64,000 nt of DNA from Rhodoferax sp. (GTDB lineage: Bacteria > Pseudomonadota > Gammaproteobacteria > Burkholderiales > Burkholderiaceae_C): the NCBI GenBank assembly GCA_003133245.1, contig PKWM01000026.1, positions 79,277-143,276 on the forward strand, read 5' to 3'. The translations under genes were made by a program, and so were the position numbers. This document shows positions 22,226 to 31,226 of the stretch, one piece after another (position 1 is the first letter of the stretch; every line of letters begins with the position of its first letter). The notes under the pieces were generated by a model. It saw only the letters and a list, made by a program, of their open reading frames with translations, was not told the DNA's origin and ran no database searches.

Positions 22226-23886
22226 CGTGCCCTCACGTCGTAGGGAATCTGCTTGAACGTCACACCGGCCGCCGCCAGCCGCGCCGGCCCGACGCGCACC
22301 GATTCGCCATAGACCACCAAGGGCGTTCCAACCGGCGCGACCTGGGCGTGCAGCGCCAGCAGGGCCGCCAGCACCTCGCGCGTGAGCACATTGCCGCTGG
22401 CCGGGCGCTTGTCTTTCAAAATGCCGTTGAACAGCAGGTAATACGCCACACCCGTTCGCGCTGAGCTGGTCGAAGTGTCTTGTGCCGCATCAGCAGTTTT
22501 GTTGTAGGTTCCCAGATACGGTGTGCCCGGTTTTGGGGCGGCGGTGTGGCTGGCAGGCCCGTAGCCAGGCCAGGCACTGCCAGTTTCCTGCTGCCAGACA
22601 AACGCCGCCAGCGTGGCAAAGCGAACGTCAGGATGAATGCGACCACGCTCATCAAACACCGGCTCGCCCAGGCGCATGAAACGAAAGCCGCCGCCGCCCT
22701 GCCAGTTCACCGCCTTGCTGATGCCGCCCTGCTCACCATCGATGACTTTTTGCAGGCGCGGCAGGCAGTGGGTGGCGGCGTGCTCGCCCATTTCGATGCC
22801 GATCCAGCGCCGACCCATTTTGTGGGCGACCGCCGCCGTCGTGCCGGAACCAAGGAAGCTGTCGAGGACGAGGTCGTTGGGGTGGGTGGCGATGTGGAGG
22901 ATGCGTTGGATTAGGCGTTCGGGTTTGGGTGTTCCGAAAACTTCGCTACCAAATAGAACGATGATTTCTTTTTTTGCATCTTGGGTATGACCGACCTCTT
23001 CGTAGGACCACCACGTCTGAGGAACTACACCTTCCTTAACCTCAGATAAAAACCGCTTCACTGACGGAACGTTGTTGCCATCTTTGCCCCACCAAATCCG
23101 ATTTTCGCTATGCAGCCTCCAAAGGTTCTCTTCGGAAACAGACCAGTAGCGACCGGATGGTGGACCTGGAATATGCCGTCCACCAGGACAGGTAATGGCG
23201 TATGTGCCCAGACTATAGAAATTTCTTGCAGATAAATCGCTTGGCTTCCACATGTCTCGCGGATCGGCGTCTGGATTCTTGTATGCCTTGTCTTGTTGGT
23301 CGGTTCGTGGCATCAGATTCGGTGTCCACAAATCTCCGCTTTTCGCGTAAACGAGCACGTAATCGTGGTCTTCTGAGATGTGGCGTGCAGTAGATTTTGG
23401 TGAGTAATTTTTTCGCCAAAGAACTGTCGCCACAAAATTCCCTCGCCCAAACACCTCGTCCATCAGCACCTTGAGGTAATGCCCCTCGTTGTCGTCAATC
23501 GTCACCCAGATCGAACCATCTTCCCGCAGCAGCTCGCGCAGGAGTTGCAGGCGCGGTAGCATCATGCTCAGCCACTGGGCATGCTCCAGGTTGTCGTCGT
23601 AATGCTCGAAAGCGCTCTGCGTGTTGTAAGGCGGGTCGATGAAGATGCACTTGACCTGGCCGCGGTAGAACGGCAGCAGGGCTTTGAGCGCTTCGAGGTT
23701 GTCGCCCTGGATCAGCAGATTGCCGTTAATTTCCGTTCGGGCTGAGCTTGTCGAAGTCGGAAACCCTCCAACGGGCCCAGGGCGAACGGTAGCGGCGTGC
23801 ACCGACACCTGCTCCAACAAGCGGTAAGGCACGTGTTCTGCGATGGTGAAGGCGGCAGCGCGGTTGAGCCAGTCGAGGGTGGGCAT
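22222..23886 (-). CDS. mod: Type III R-M DNA adenine methyltransferase, Mod subunit
   Basis: Mod methylates adenine N6 in the recognition site and directs Res. The 554-residue protein shows the beta-class order: catalytic DPPYNT at residues 84-89 first, the SAM-binding DSFLGSGTTAAV later, with the target-recognition region between and after them. Two short peptides, TSTSSART near residue 44 and again near residue 470, are encoded by copies of the same 24-base dispersed repeat, inserted in frame. There is no simple-sequence tract suggesting phase variation. The gene begins the operon and overlaps the AlbA_2 gene by four bases. Confidence 0.94.
   Translation of the reverse strand: MPTLDWLNRAAAFTIAEHVPYRLLEQVSVHAATVRPGPVGGFPTSTSSARTEINGNLLIQGDNLEALKALLPFYRGQVKCIFIDPPYNTQSAFEHYDDNLEHAQWLSMMLPRLQLLRELLREDGSIWVTIDDNEGHYLKVLMDEVFGRGNFVATVLWRKNYSPKSTARHISEDHDYVLVYAKSGDLWTPNLMPRTDQQDKAYKNPDADPRDMWKPSDLSARNFYSLGTYAITCPGGRHIPGPPSGRYWSVSEENLWRLHSENRIWWGKDGNNVPSVKRFLSEVKEGVVPQTWWSYEEVGHTQDAKKEIIVLFGSEVFGTPKPERLIQRILHIATHPNDLVLDSFLGSGTTAAVAHKMGRRWIGIEMGEHAATHCLPRLQKVIDGEQGGISKAVNWQGGGGFRFMRLGEPVFDERGRIHPDVRFATLAAFVWQQETGSAWPGYGPASHTAAPKPGTPYLGTYNKTADAAQDTSTSSARTGVAYYLLFNGILKDKRPASGNVLTREVLAALLALHAQVAPVGTPLVVYGESVRVGPARLAAAGVTFKQIPYDVRAR
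22452..22475 (-). repeat. 24-base dispersed repeat in mod, copy 1
   Basis: On the minus strand it reads CTTCGACCAGCTCAGCGCGAA and three more bases, a variant of the copy at 23733-23756 with two mismatches. It encodes part of the peptide TSTSSART within mod and keeps the frame open. Confidence 0.75.
23733..23756 (-). repeat. 24-base dispersed repeat in mod, copy 2
   Basis: On the minus strand it begins CTTCGACAAGCTCAGCCCGA. The same element is, from memory, very common between genes in Burkholderiales. Here it lies in frame near the 5' end of mod and encodes TSTSSART, as does copy 1. Confidence 0.78.
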
Positions 23887-23932
23887 GGGTGGCTTTATTT
23901 AACAATGAGGTGATGGCGCAGGTTCGATTGAA

Positions 23933-24241
23933 TTACAGCACCACCTTGACCAACGGATGCGTGGAGAGCGTGCGGTAGAGCTCGTCAAGCTGCTCGCGGC
24001 TGGTGGCGGTGACGCTGATCGTCACGCCCAGGTACTTGCCGCCCTTGCTCTCGCGCAGCTCGATGCTGGCGGCGTCAAAGCCGGGGTCGAACTGGCGCGC
24101 GATCTGTGTGATGGCGGGCACCAGACCCTCGGTTTTGAGCCCCATCACCTTGATCGGAAACAGCGACGGGTATTCAATCAGCGAGTCGCTCGCTGGCGCG
24201 GCCGGTGCAGCGACAGGATGATGCGTTATGGGTGGCTTCAA
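23933..24241 (-). CDS. ybeD: DUF493 family protein YbeD
   Basis: The 102-residue protein matches the YbeD/DUF493 family (YPSLFPIKVMGLKTEGLV, LGVTISVTATSREQLDELYR), a small ACT-like fold of unknown function. In proteobacteria it normally stands directly before lipB. Here the type III R-M operon separates the two, which points to insertion of the R-M genes. It lies 19 bases downstream of the aminotransferase gene on the same strand, and an alanine/proline-rich N-terminus of about 20 residues precedes the domain. Confidence 0.9.
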   Translation of the reverse strand: MKPPITHHPVAAPAAPASDSLIEYPSLFPIKVMGLKTEGLVPAITQIARQFDPGFDAASIELRESKGGKYLGVTISVTATSREQLDELYRTLSTHPLVKVVL

Positions 24242-24260
24242 ATGGCAAGCCTGGTTAACG

Positions 24261-25154
24261 TTAGCCCGCCAGCTTGGCCTGTTCTATGGCTTTTTGATAA
24301 GCCGCATACAACTTCGCATAAACCGGGCCCGGCTGTCCGCTTCCGACCGGCGCTCCGTCGAGTGTGGTAACCGGCAGCACTTCTTTGGTGGCGGAAGACA
24401 ACAGCAGTTCGTCGGCACCCAGCACTTCGGCGCGGCTGATGCGGCGCAGCTCAAAGCCGATGCCTGACGCGCGGCAGATTTCTTCAATCAAACCGTAGCG
24501 GACGCCCTCCAGCACCAAATGATCTTTGGGCGGGCCCATCACCGTTCCATTTTTCACGACCCAGACATTGCTGGCGGCGGCTTCGCTCAAAGTGCCGTCA
24601 CGGAACATGATGGTCTCGGTGGCACCCACGTCAAAGCTCATCTGTCGTGCCAGCACGGCACCGAGCAGGCTGATGCTCTTGATGTGCGCCATTTTCCAGC
24701 GGAAGTCATCGGTCGTGATGCAGGACACGCCCGCGCTGCGCTGCGCGCTACTAGCGAGCGTCATTGGACTGGCCATGACGAACACCGTGGGCGTGATGTT
24801 GGCCGGCATGGTGTGCTCGCGCAGGGCCACGCCACGGGTGATTTGAATGTAAATGAGCTGCAGCGTGTCTTCAACCTTGCTTTTATTGGCTTGCGCGTAG
24901 GAGGCGATCAGGCGCTGCGCCACCTGTGCCCACTGCGCGGCGGTCATCGGGTTTTTGATGCGCACTTCGGCCAAGCTGCGTGCAAGGCGAACCATATGCT
25001 GGTCAAAGCGGAACAGCGTTCCGCCATAGACCGGCAATACTTCATATATGCCGTCGCCAAAAATAAAGCCGCGATCCATGACACTGATTTTGGCGTTGGG
25101 AAGATCGGTGTATTCGCCGTTGAGGTAACAAGGCAGTAGGGGCAAGGTATTCAT
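24261..25154 (-). CDS. Class IV PLP aminotransferase (D-amino acid transaminase-like)
   Basis: The 297-residue protein is a fold-type IV PLP enzyme, the family of D-alanine aminotransferase and branched-chain aminotransferase. It shows the N-terminal SVMDRGFIFGDGIYEVLPVY segment, a lysine in HIKSISLLGAVLA as probable PLP anchor, and GTLSEAAASNVWVV, which binds the cofactor phosphate. Position immediately before ybeD is a common betaproteobacterial arrangement, often annotated as D-amino-acid transaminase. Substrate stereochemistry cannot be decided from the sequence. Confidence 0.88.
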   Translation of the reverse strand: MNTLPLLPCYLNGEYTDLPNAKISVMDRGFIFGDGIYEVLPVYGGTLFRFDQHMVRLARSLAEVRIKNPMTAAQWAQVAQRLIASYAQANKSKVEDTLQLIYIQITRGVALREHTMPANITPTVFVMASPMTLASSAQRSAGVSCITTDDFRWKMAHIKSISLLGAVLARQMSFDVGATETIMFRDGTLSEAAASNVWVVKNGTVMGPPKDHLVLEGVRYGLIEEICRASGIGFELRRISRAEVLGADELLLSSATKEVLPVTTLDGAPVGSGQPGPVYAKLYAAYQKAIEQAKLAG

Positions 25155-25330
25155 GGGCTAATTATCATCGATGCAATGGCACAGCGGATTTTCGCGGCCC
25201 CCGCAAATACCGCAACTTCCTGGCCGCAACTTGCGGGCTTTGAGAATTGGTTGCAGGCCGTTTATCGTAGCAATCCGGGCCATAATTAGACTGATTAGGT
25301 GGGTTCGAAATCAATCTTTCAGGAATCATC

Positions 25331-27730
25331 ATGTCTCGCTTCAATGTCAAAAAAGTCGCCGTGCTCGGTGCCGGTGTCATGGGCGCGCAAATCGCCGCGC
25401 ATCTGGTCAATTGCAAGGTGCCGGTCGTTTTGTTTGACCTGCCGGCCAAGGAAGGCCCCAAAAACGGCATCGTCACCCGTGCCATTGACGGTTTGAAAAA
25501 ACTCAAGCCAGCGCCTTTGGGCGTGAGCGAAGACGTGGGCCTGATCCAGGCGGCCAATTACGAAGAGCACATGGCGCTGCTCAAGGACTGTGACCTGGTG
25601 ATCGAGGCGATAGCCGAACGCATGGACTGGAAGCTCGACCTGTACCAGAAGATTGCGCCCTTTCTCAGCGCCCACGCCATTGTTGCCTCCAACACGTCCG
25701 GCCTGTCGATCACCAAGTTGAGCGAAGTGCTGCCGCTTGAAATCAGACCGCGCTTTTGCGGCATTCACTTTTTCAACCCGCCGCGCTACATGGCGCTGGT
25801 GGAGCTGATCAACACGCCTACGACCGAGCCGCAAGTCCTCGACGACCTGGAAGCCTTTGTCACCAGCACACTTGGCAAAGGCGTGGTGCGGGCCAAGGAT
25901 TCGCCCAACTTCATCGCCAACCGGGTCGGCATCGCCGGCATGCTGGCGACGATGAAAGAGGTGGCCAATTACGGCCTGAGCTATGACGTGGTGGATGACC
26001 TCACGGGCAAGAAAATGGGCCGCGCCAGTTCCGGCACTTTCCGCACCGCCGATGTGGTCGGGCTCGATACCATGGCGCATGTGATCAAGACGCTGCAAGA
26101 CACCTTGACACTGGAGAGTGATCCGTTTTACGAGAGTTTTACCACGCCGCAAGTGCTCAAGACGCTGATTGAAATGGGTAACCTAGGGCAGAAAACGAAA
26201 GCCGGGTTTTTCAAAAAGGTGGGGCGCGATATCCTGCGCTTCGATCTGGCCAGCAGGTCTTATGTCACAGCCGGGGACAAGGCCGACGAGGTTTATGCCC
26301 GGATGCTGCAAAAACCGGCGGCCGAGCGCCTGAAGTTGCTGCGTGCGAGCGAAGGCGCGCAGGGGCAATTTCTATGGGCAATCCTGCGCAACAGTTTTCA
26401 CTACGCCGCCGTGCACCTCGGTGCTATTGCCGACAATGCGCGCGATGTCGATTTTTGCCTGCGCTGGGGCTTTGGCATGAAGCAGGGGCCCTTTGAACTC
26501 TGGCAGGAAGCCGGTTGGCTGGCGGTGGCCAACATGATCAAGGAAGATATCGATGCTGGCAAAGCGCTGTGCAAGGCACCCTTGCCGGATTGGGTCTTCA
26601 AAGGCCCGGTCGCCGATGCCGGGGGGGTGCACACGCCAGCGGGATCCTGGAACCCGACGACGGGCCAATTTGTGCCGCCGCGCAGCCTGCCGGTCTATGC
26701 ACGCCAGCATTTCCCGGAGTCAGTATTAGGTGCCAATGCACCGTCAGCAGCAAGCGCTGGCAAGACGCTGTTTGAAGACGAGTCGATTCGCCTGTGGACA
26801 CTTGACGACGAAGTCATCATTGCCAGCATCAAGACCAAAATGCACGCCCTTGGCACGGGCGTGATGGCGGGTTTGTTACGCGGCGTGGCGCTGGCCGAGG
26901 CCAATTACCAGGGCCTAGTGATCTGGTCGAACGACGAAATGTTCTCGGCCGGTGCCGACCTCAAGGCCATGTTGCCCGCGTTCATGATGGGCGGTGCCAA
27001 AGCCATCGATGGCGCTGAACTGGAGATGCAGCAGGCCATGCTCAAGCTGCGCTACGCCAGCGTGCCGGTGGTCTCGGCGCTGCGCGGTCTGGCCCTTGGT
27101 GGTGGTTGTGAGATGGCGGTTTATTCGGCCAAACGGGTAGTGGCGCTGGAAAGTTATATGGGGCTGGTGGAAGTCGGTGTCGGTCTGGTGCCCGGCGGCG
27201 GCGGCCTGACCTACATCGCCCGGCGTGCCGCTGAAAACGCGCGCGCTTCGACCGGCAAAGACTGGTTGCCGTTCCTGACGGAGGGTTTCACTGCCGCTGC
27301 CATGGCCAAGGTCGGCACCAGCGCGCTGGAGTGCCGCAAGCTTGGGTTTGTGCTGGAGAGCGACGTGATCGTGCCGCACAAGGACGAGTTGCTGTTTGTC
27401 GCCCTCGCGCAGGCCAAGGCGCTGTACCAGTCAGGCTACCGGGCACCGCTAAAACGACAATTCGCCGTGGCCGGGCGCAGCGGTGTGGCCACCATCAAGA
27501 GCTCGCTGGTCAACATGCGCGACGGCGGCTTCATCAGCGCGCACGACTACCACATTGCCAGCCTGATTGCGGGCGTGGTGTGCGGCGGCGATGTCGATGC
27601 TGGTTCACTGGTGAGCGAGGAGTACCTGATGACGCTGGAACGCCAGGCTTTTTGCTCGCTGTTGACACACCCTAAAACGCAAGAGCGGATTATGGGGATG
27701 ATGTCCACCGGCAAACCGGTTCGCAACTGA
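25331..27730 (+). CDS. 3-hydroxyacyl-CoA dehydrogenase / enoyl-CoA hydratase bifunctional protein
   Basis: This is a two-domain beta-oxidation enzyme of 799 residues. The dehydrogenase comes first: NAD-binding KKVAVLGAGVMGAQIAAHLV at residues 7-26, the catalytic HFFNPPRYMALVELI region near 150, and a duplicated C-terminal dehydrogenase domain. A crotonase domain follows near the end (NDEMFSAGADLKAML, then RGLALGGGCEMAVY). The order is reversed compared with FadB/FadJ, where the hydratase is N-terminal. A thiolase gene follows 57 bases later, so the pair carries out the last steps of fatty acid oxidation. The start is preceded by AGGA. Confidence 0.93.
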   Translation: MSRFNVKKVAVLGAGVMGAQIAAHLVNCKVPVVLFDLPAKEGPKNGIVTRAIDGLKKLKPAPLGVSEDVGLIQAANYEEHMALLKDCDLVIEAIAERMDWKLDLYQKIAPFLSAHAIVASNTSGLSITKLSEVLPLEIRPRFCGIHFFNPPRYMALVELINTPTTEPQVLDDLEAFVTSTLGKGVVRAKDSPNFIANRVGIAGMLATMKEVANYGLSYDVVDDLTGKKMGRASSGTFRTADVVGLDTMAHVIKTLQDTLTLESDPFYESFTTPQVLKTLIEMGNLGQKTKAGFFKKVGRDILRFDLASRSYVTAGDKADEVYARMLQKPAAERLKLLRASEGAQGQFLWAILRNSFHYAAVHLGAIADNARDVDFCLRWGFGMKQGPFELWQEAGWLAVANMIKEDIDAGKALCKAPLPDWVFKGPVADAGGVHTPAGSWNPTTGQFVPPRSLPVYARQHFPESVLGANAPSAASAGKTLFEDESIRLWTLDDEVIIASIKTKMHALGTGVMAGLLRGVALAEANYQGLVIWSNDEMFSAGADLKAMLPAFMMGGAKAIDGAELEMQQAMLKLRYASVPVVSALRGLALGGGCEMAVYSAKRVVALESYMGLVEVGVGLVPGGGGLTYIARRAAENARASTGKDWLPFLTEGFTAAAMAKVGTSALECRKLGFVLESDVIVPHKDELLFVALAQAKALYQSGYRAPLKRQFAVAGRSGVATIKSSLVNMRDGGFISAHDYHIASLIAGVVCGGDVDAGSLVSEEYLMTLERQAFCSLLTHPKTQERIMGMMSTGKPVRN

Positions 27731-27787
27731 GCAAGCTACTGCGGAGCCGCGAACTCATCAGAATAGATTGAACTGGAAAGGATCCAT

Positions 27788-28984
27788 ATGAAACAAATTC
27801 AAGAAGCCTATATCGTTGCCGCCACGCGCTCGCCCATTGGGCGTTCGGGGCGCGGCTATTTCCGCAACCTGCGCCCGGATGATCTGCTGGTCAAGGTGTT
27901 GCAGTCGGCGTTGGCGCAAGTGCCCACGCTCGATCACAAAATGATCGAGGATCTGATTTGCGGCTGCGCCATGCCGGAAGGCCAGCAGGGCCTGAACGTG
28001 GCGCGCACCGCCGTGGTGCTGGCGGGGCTACCCAAGAGCGTGGGCGGCATCACCGTCAACCGCTTTTGCGCCTCGGGTCTGTCGGCGATCCAGATGGCTG
28101 CCGACCGCATCCGCGTCGGTGAAGCCGAGGTCATGATCGCCGCCGGTGTCGAGAGCATGAGCATGGTGCCCATGGGCGGCAACTCGCCCTCGTTCTCGCC
28201 TGCCATGTTTGCGCGTGACGAGGATATCGGCATTGCCTACGGCATGGGCCTCACCGCCGAGAAAGTGGCAACCCAGTGGAAGGTCAGCCGTGAGGCGCAG
28301 GACGCGTTTGCGCTGCAATCGCACCAGCGCGCGCTGGCGGCGCAAGCAGCAGGTTACTTTGCGGCCGAGATGACACCGATTGAAGTGACCGATCGCGCCC
28401 CCAATCTGGGCACCGGTGAAGTGATTGAGACAAAGCGCACCGTCAGTCTGGATGAAGGGGCGCGCCCGGACACATCGCTCGAAGGCCTGGCCAAGCTCAA
28501 GTCGCCGTTTGCCGCGCGCGGCTCGGTCACGGCGGGCAACAGCTCGCAAACCTCGGACGGTGCCGGCGCCCTTATTCTGGCCAGCGAAAAGGCGGTCAAA
28601 TTGTTCGGCCTGAAACCACTGGCACGTTTCGTCACATTTGCCGCCAAGGGCGTGCCGCCCGAGATCATGGGCATTGGCCCGATCGAGGCGATTCCGGCGG
28701 CGCTGCGCTACGCCAATTTGAAGCTCGACGACATAGCCTGGATCGAGCTCAACGAAGCTTTTGCGGCCCAGTCGCTGGCTGTGATCAACACGCTAGCGCT
28801 CGACCCGGCACGCGTCAACCCGATGGGCGGCGCGATTGCGCTAGGTCACCCGCTCGGTGCCACCGGTGCCATCCGCGCGGCCACCCTGATCCACGCCATG
28901 CAGCGCCAGCAACTCAAGTACGGCATGGTTTCCATGTGCATCGGCATGGGCCAAGGTGCCGCCGGTATTTTCGAGCGTTGCTAG
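27788..28984 (+). CDS. Acetyl-CoA C-acyltransferase (thiolase)
   Basis: Thiolase cleaves 3-ketoacyl-CoA to acetyl-CoA and a shortened acyl-CoA. The 398-residue product has the acylated cysteine in NRFCASGLSAIQ near residue 91, the histidine in GGAIALGHPLGATGA and the C-terminal cysteine in CIGMGQGAAGIFE. The ribosome site GAAAGGA lies 5 bases upstream. With the preceding bifunctional dehydrogenase-hydratase it forms a FadBA-like unit. Confidence 0.94.
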   Translation: MKQIQEAYIVAATRSPIGRSGRGYFRNLRPDDLLVKVLQSALAQVPTLDHKMIEDLICGCAMPEGQQGLNVARTAVVLAGLPKSVGGITVNRFCASGLSAIQMAADRIRVGEAEVMIAAGVESMSMVPMGGNSPSFSPAMFARDEDIGIAYGMGLTAEKVATQWKVSREAQDAFALQSHQRALAAQAAGYFAAEMTPIEVTDRAPNLGTGEVIETKRTVSLDEGARPDTSLEGLAKLKSPFAARGSVTAGNSSQTSDGAGALILASEKAVKLFGLKPLARFVTFAAKGVPPEIMGIGPIEAIPAALRYANLKLDDIAWIELNEAFAAQSLAVINTLALDPARVNPMGGAIALGHPLGATGAIRAATLIHAMQRQQLKYGMVSMCIGMGQGAAGIFERC

Positions 28985-29011
28985 GACTATGCAATTGGAG
29001 TCTGCCAAAAA

Positions 29012-29605
29012 ATGAACAAGTCCGTAGATTTTTATTTTGACTTTGGCAGTCCGGCAGCCTATCTGGCCTGGACCCAGTTGCCCAAGCTCTGCGCCGCTGC
29101 CAAAGCCAAAATATCGTGGCGACCGATGCTGTTGGGCGGCGTCTTTCAGGCCAGTGGCAACCGGGCGCCGATGACGGTGCCGCTCAAGGGCAAGTACCTG
29201 TTTGTTGACCTGGCCCGGTTTGCCAGGCGCTATGGTGTGGCGCTGTGTTTGAATCCGAATTTTCCGATCAACACCGTGACCTTGATGCGCATTGCAGTGG
29301 GTTTGCAGATGCGCCAGGATCTGTGTTTTGAGGACTATTGTGCAGCGATGTTTCGTGCCATTTGGGTCACTGAAAAAAACATGAACGACCCCGGCGTGGT
29401 TGTAGCGGTGCTGACCGCTGCGGGCTTTGATGCCGCTGCACTGCTGGCGCTTGGCAACGAGCAGGCCGTCAAGGACGAGTTAAAGGCGGCGACCACAGCG
29501 GCGGTAGAGCGCGGCGTTTTTGGTGCCCCCACTTTTTTTGTGGCGGAGGAAATGTTTTGGGGCCAGGACCGGCTCGATTTTGTGCGCGAAGCACTGGCCG
29601 GTTAA
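29012..29605 (+). CDS. 2-hydroxychromene-2-carboxylate isomerase / DsbA-like kappa-GST family protein
   Basis: The 197-residue protein has the thioredoxin-fold pattern of 2-hydroxychromene-2-carboxylate isomerase ([15 protein letters not shown], with the conserved serine binding glutathione, and [20 protein letters not shown]). Members act on glutathione-dependent isomerisations in aromatic degradation, though many homologues have no known substrate. No aromatic-degradation genes are adjacent; it lies between the thiolase and ttcA in the same direction. Confidence 0.87.
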   Translation: MNKSVDFYFDFGSPAAYLAWTQLPKLCAAAKAKISWRPMLLGGVFQASGNRAPMTVPLKGKYLFVDLARFARRYGVALCLNPNFPINTVTLMRIAVGLQMRQDLCFEDYCAAMFRAIWVTEKNMNDPGVVVAVLTAAGFDAAALLALGNEQAVKDELKAATTAAVERGVFGAPTFFVAEEMFWGQDRLDFVREALAG

Positions 29606-29607
29606 CC

Positions 29608-30552
29608 ATGTCTGACGAGCAGGAGCAAACGAGTCCCCAGCAGATCGACAGGCCAACGCCGAAGACTGAACGAGACGCGGCGCAACGCGGTGCCTACGAG
29701 ATCCGCAAGCTTGAAAAGCGCCTGTGCCGCCAGGTTGGTCAAGCGATCATCGACTTCAACATGATTGAAGCTGGCGACCGCGTCATGGTCTGCATCTCAG
29801 GCGGCAAGGACAGCTACGGCTTGCTCGACATCCTGCTCAAACTGCAAGCCCGGGCGCCGATTCAGTTTGAGCTGATTGCCGTTAACCTGGATCAAAAGCA
29901 GCCCGGTTTTCCGGCGCATATCCTGCCTGATTATCTGAAACAACTGGGTGTGCCGTTTCACATCGAAACCCAGGACACCTACAGCATCGTCAAAAAAGTG
30001 ATCACCGAAGGAAAAACCATGTGCAGCCTGTGCAGCCGTTTGCGCCGGGGTATTTTGTACCGTGTTGCCGACGAGCTCAAAATTAGCAAAATTGCGCTGG
30101 GTCACCACCGCGACGACATGCTGCAAACGTTTTTCCTGAATATGTTTTTCGGTGGCAAACTCAAAGGCATGCCGCCCAAACTGGTGAGCGACGACGGCGG
30201 CCACATCGTGATCCGGCCGCTGGCCAACGTGGCTGAAAAAGACCTCAGCCTTTGGGCTGCGCAGCGTGCGTTTCCAATCATCCCGTGCAGCCTGTGCGGC
30301 AGCCAGGAAAACTTGCAGCGCCAGCAAATCGGTCATATGCTGCGCGAGTGGGAAAAAACGTATCCGGGACGCACTGAAACCATGTTTACCGCACTGCACA
30401 ACCTAGTGCCATCGCACCTGATGGACGCCAAGCTGCACAACTTCAAGGACATCAAGATTACAGGGGTTGCCAATGAAGATGGCGACAAGGTGTTTGACGC
30501 GCAGGCGTTGCCGTTGGCGCCGTTACCAAGCCTGCGAGCATTGGTGCTTTAA
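29608..30552 (+). CDS. ttcA: tRNA 2-thiocytidine(32) synthetase TtcA
   Basis: TtcA thiolates C32 of several tRNAs using ATP and a [4Fe-4S] cluster. The 314-residue protein has the PP-loop [13 protein letters not shown], and the two CXXC pairs [10 protein letters not shown] and [11 protein letters not shown] that ligate the cluster and sulfur. The ATG at 29608 ([12 protein letters not shown]) lies two bases after the preceding stop; a longer frame inside the previous gene is not supported. Confidence 0.95.
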   Translation: MSDEQEQTSPQQIDRPTPKTERDAAQRGAYEIRKLEKRLCRQVGQAIIDFNMIEAGDRVMVCISGGKDSYGLLDILLKLQARAPIQFELIAVNLDQKQPGFPAHILPDYLKQLGVPFHIETQDTYSIVKKVITEGKTMCSLCSRLRRGILYRVADELKISKIALGHHRDDMLQTFFLNMFFGGKLKGMPPKLVSDDGGHIVIRPLANVAEKDLSLWAAQRAFPIIPCSLCGSQENLQRQQIGHMLREWEKTYPGRTETMFTALHNLVPSHLMDAKLHNFKDIKITGVANEDGDKVFDAQALPLAPLPSLRALVL

Positions 30553-30555
30553 ATC

Positions 30556-31197
30556 ATGCACACCGCCACCCGCATCATTGCCATCCGCCACGGTGAAACT
30601 GCCTGGAACGTGAGCACCCGTATCCAGGGGCGGCTCGATATCGAGCTCAACGACACCGGACGCTGGCAGGCGCGCCGGGTCGCACAAGCATTGGCCCACG
30701 AAGCCATTAGCGCCATTTACGCCAGCGATCTACTGCGCGCCTGGGACACTGCGCGCTCCATCGCCAATGCGACCGGCGGAGCATTGCAGGCCCACGTCGG
30801 CTTGCGCGAGCGCGACTTTGGCGACTTTCAAGGCAAGACCTTCGCCGAAATCGAAACAAGCTGGCCCGAGCAGGCGCGGAGCTGGCGCAAGCGTGACCCC
30901 GCTTGGGCGCCGCAAGGCGGTGAGTCACTGCTGGACTTGCGCCAACGCGTCGTGCAGTCGGCGTCCGATCTGGCGCAGCGCCACTGCGGTGAACAAATTG
31001 TGCTGGTGGCTCACGGCGGCGTCATGGATGTGCTGTACCGCGCCGCCACTGGGCAGGATTTGCAGGCGCCGCGAACCTGGAAGCTTGGCAACGCGGCCAT
31101 CAATCGCTTGCTCTGGACGCCTGCTGGCCTGACGCTGGTGGGCTGGGCCGACACGTGCCACCTGGATGCATCGGTGCTGGACGAAACGAACACCTGA
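30556..31197 (+). CDS. Histidine phosphatase family protein (GpmB-like)
   Basis: The 213-residue protein has the RHG motif (IIAIRHGETAWNVSTRIQGR) with the nucleophilic histidine near residue 12 and the second catalytic histidine in VLVAHGGVMDVLYR. Members range from phosphoglycerate mutases to alpha-ribazole and nonspecific phosphatases; no feature decides the substrate. It starts three bases after ttcA and probably shares its transcript. Confidence 0.9.
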   Translation: MHTATRIIAIRHGETAWNVSTRIQGRLDIELNDTGRWQARRVAQALAHEAISAIYASDLLRAWDTARSIANATGGALQAHVGLRERDFGDFQGKTFAEIETSWPEQARSWRKRDPAWAPQGGESLLDLRQRVVQSASDLAQRHCGEQIVLVAHGGVMDVLYRAATGQDLQAPRTWKLGNAAINRLLWTPAGLTLVGWADTCHLDASVLDETNT

Positions 31198-31199
31198 GC

Positions 31200-31219
31200 G
31201 AGCATCCTTGAGGATGCTC
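31200..31219. terminator. Hairpin between convergent phosphatase and ruvB genes
   Basis: GAGCATCC and GGATGCTC form a perfect 8-base stem with a TTGA loop in the 29-base gap between two convergent genes. There is no T-run on either side, so it may terminate weakly or protect mRNA ends. Confidence 0.45.
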
Positions 31220-31226
31220 TGCATCC

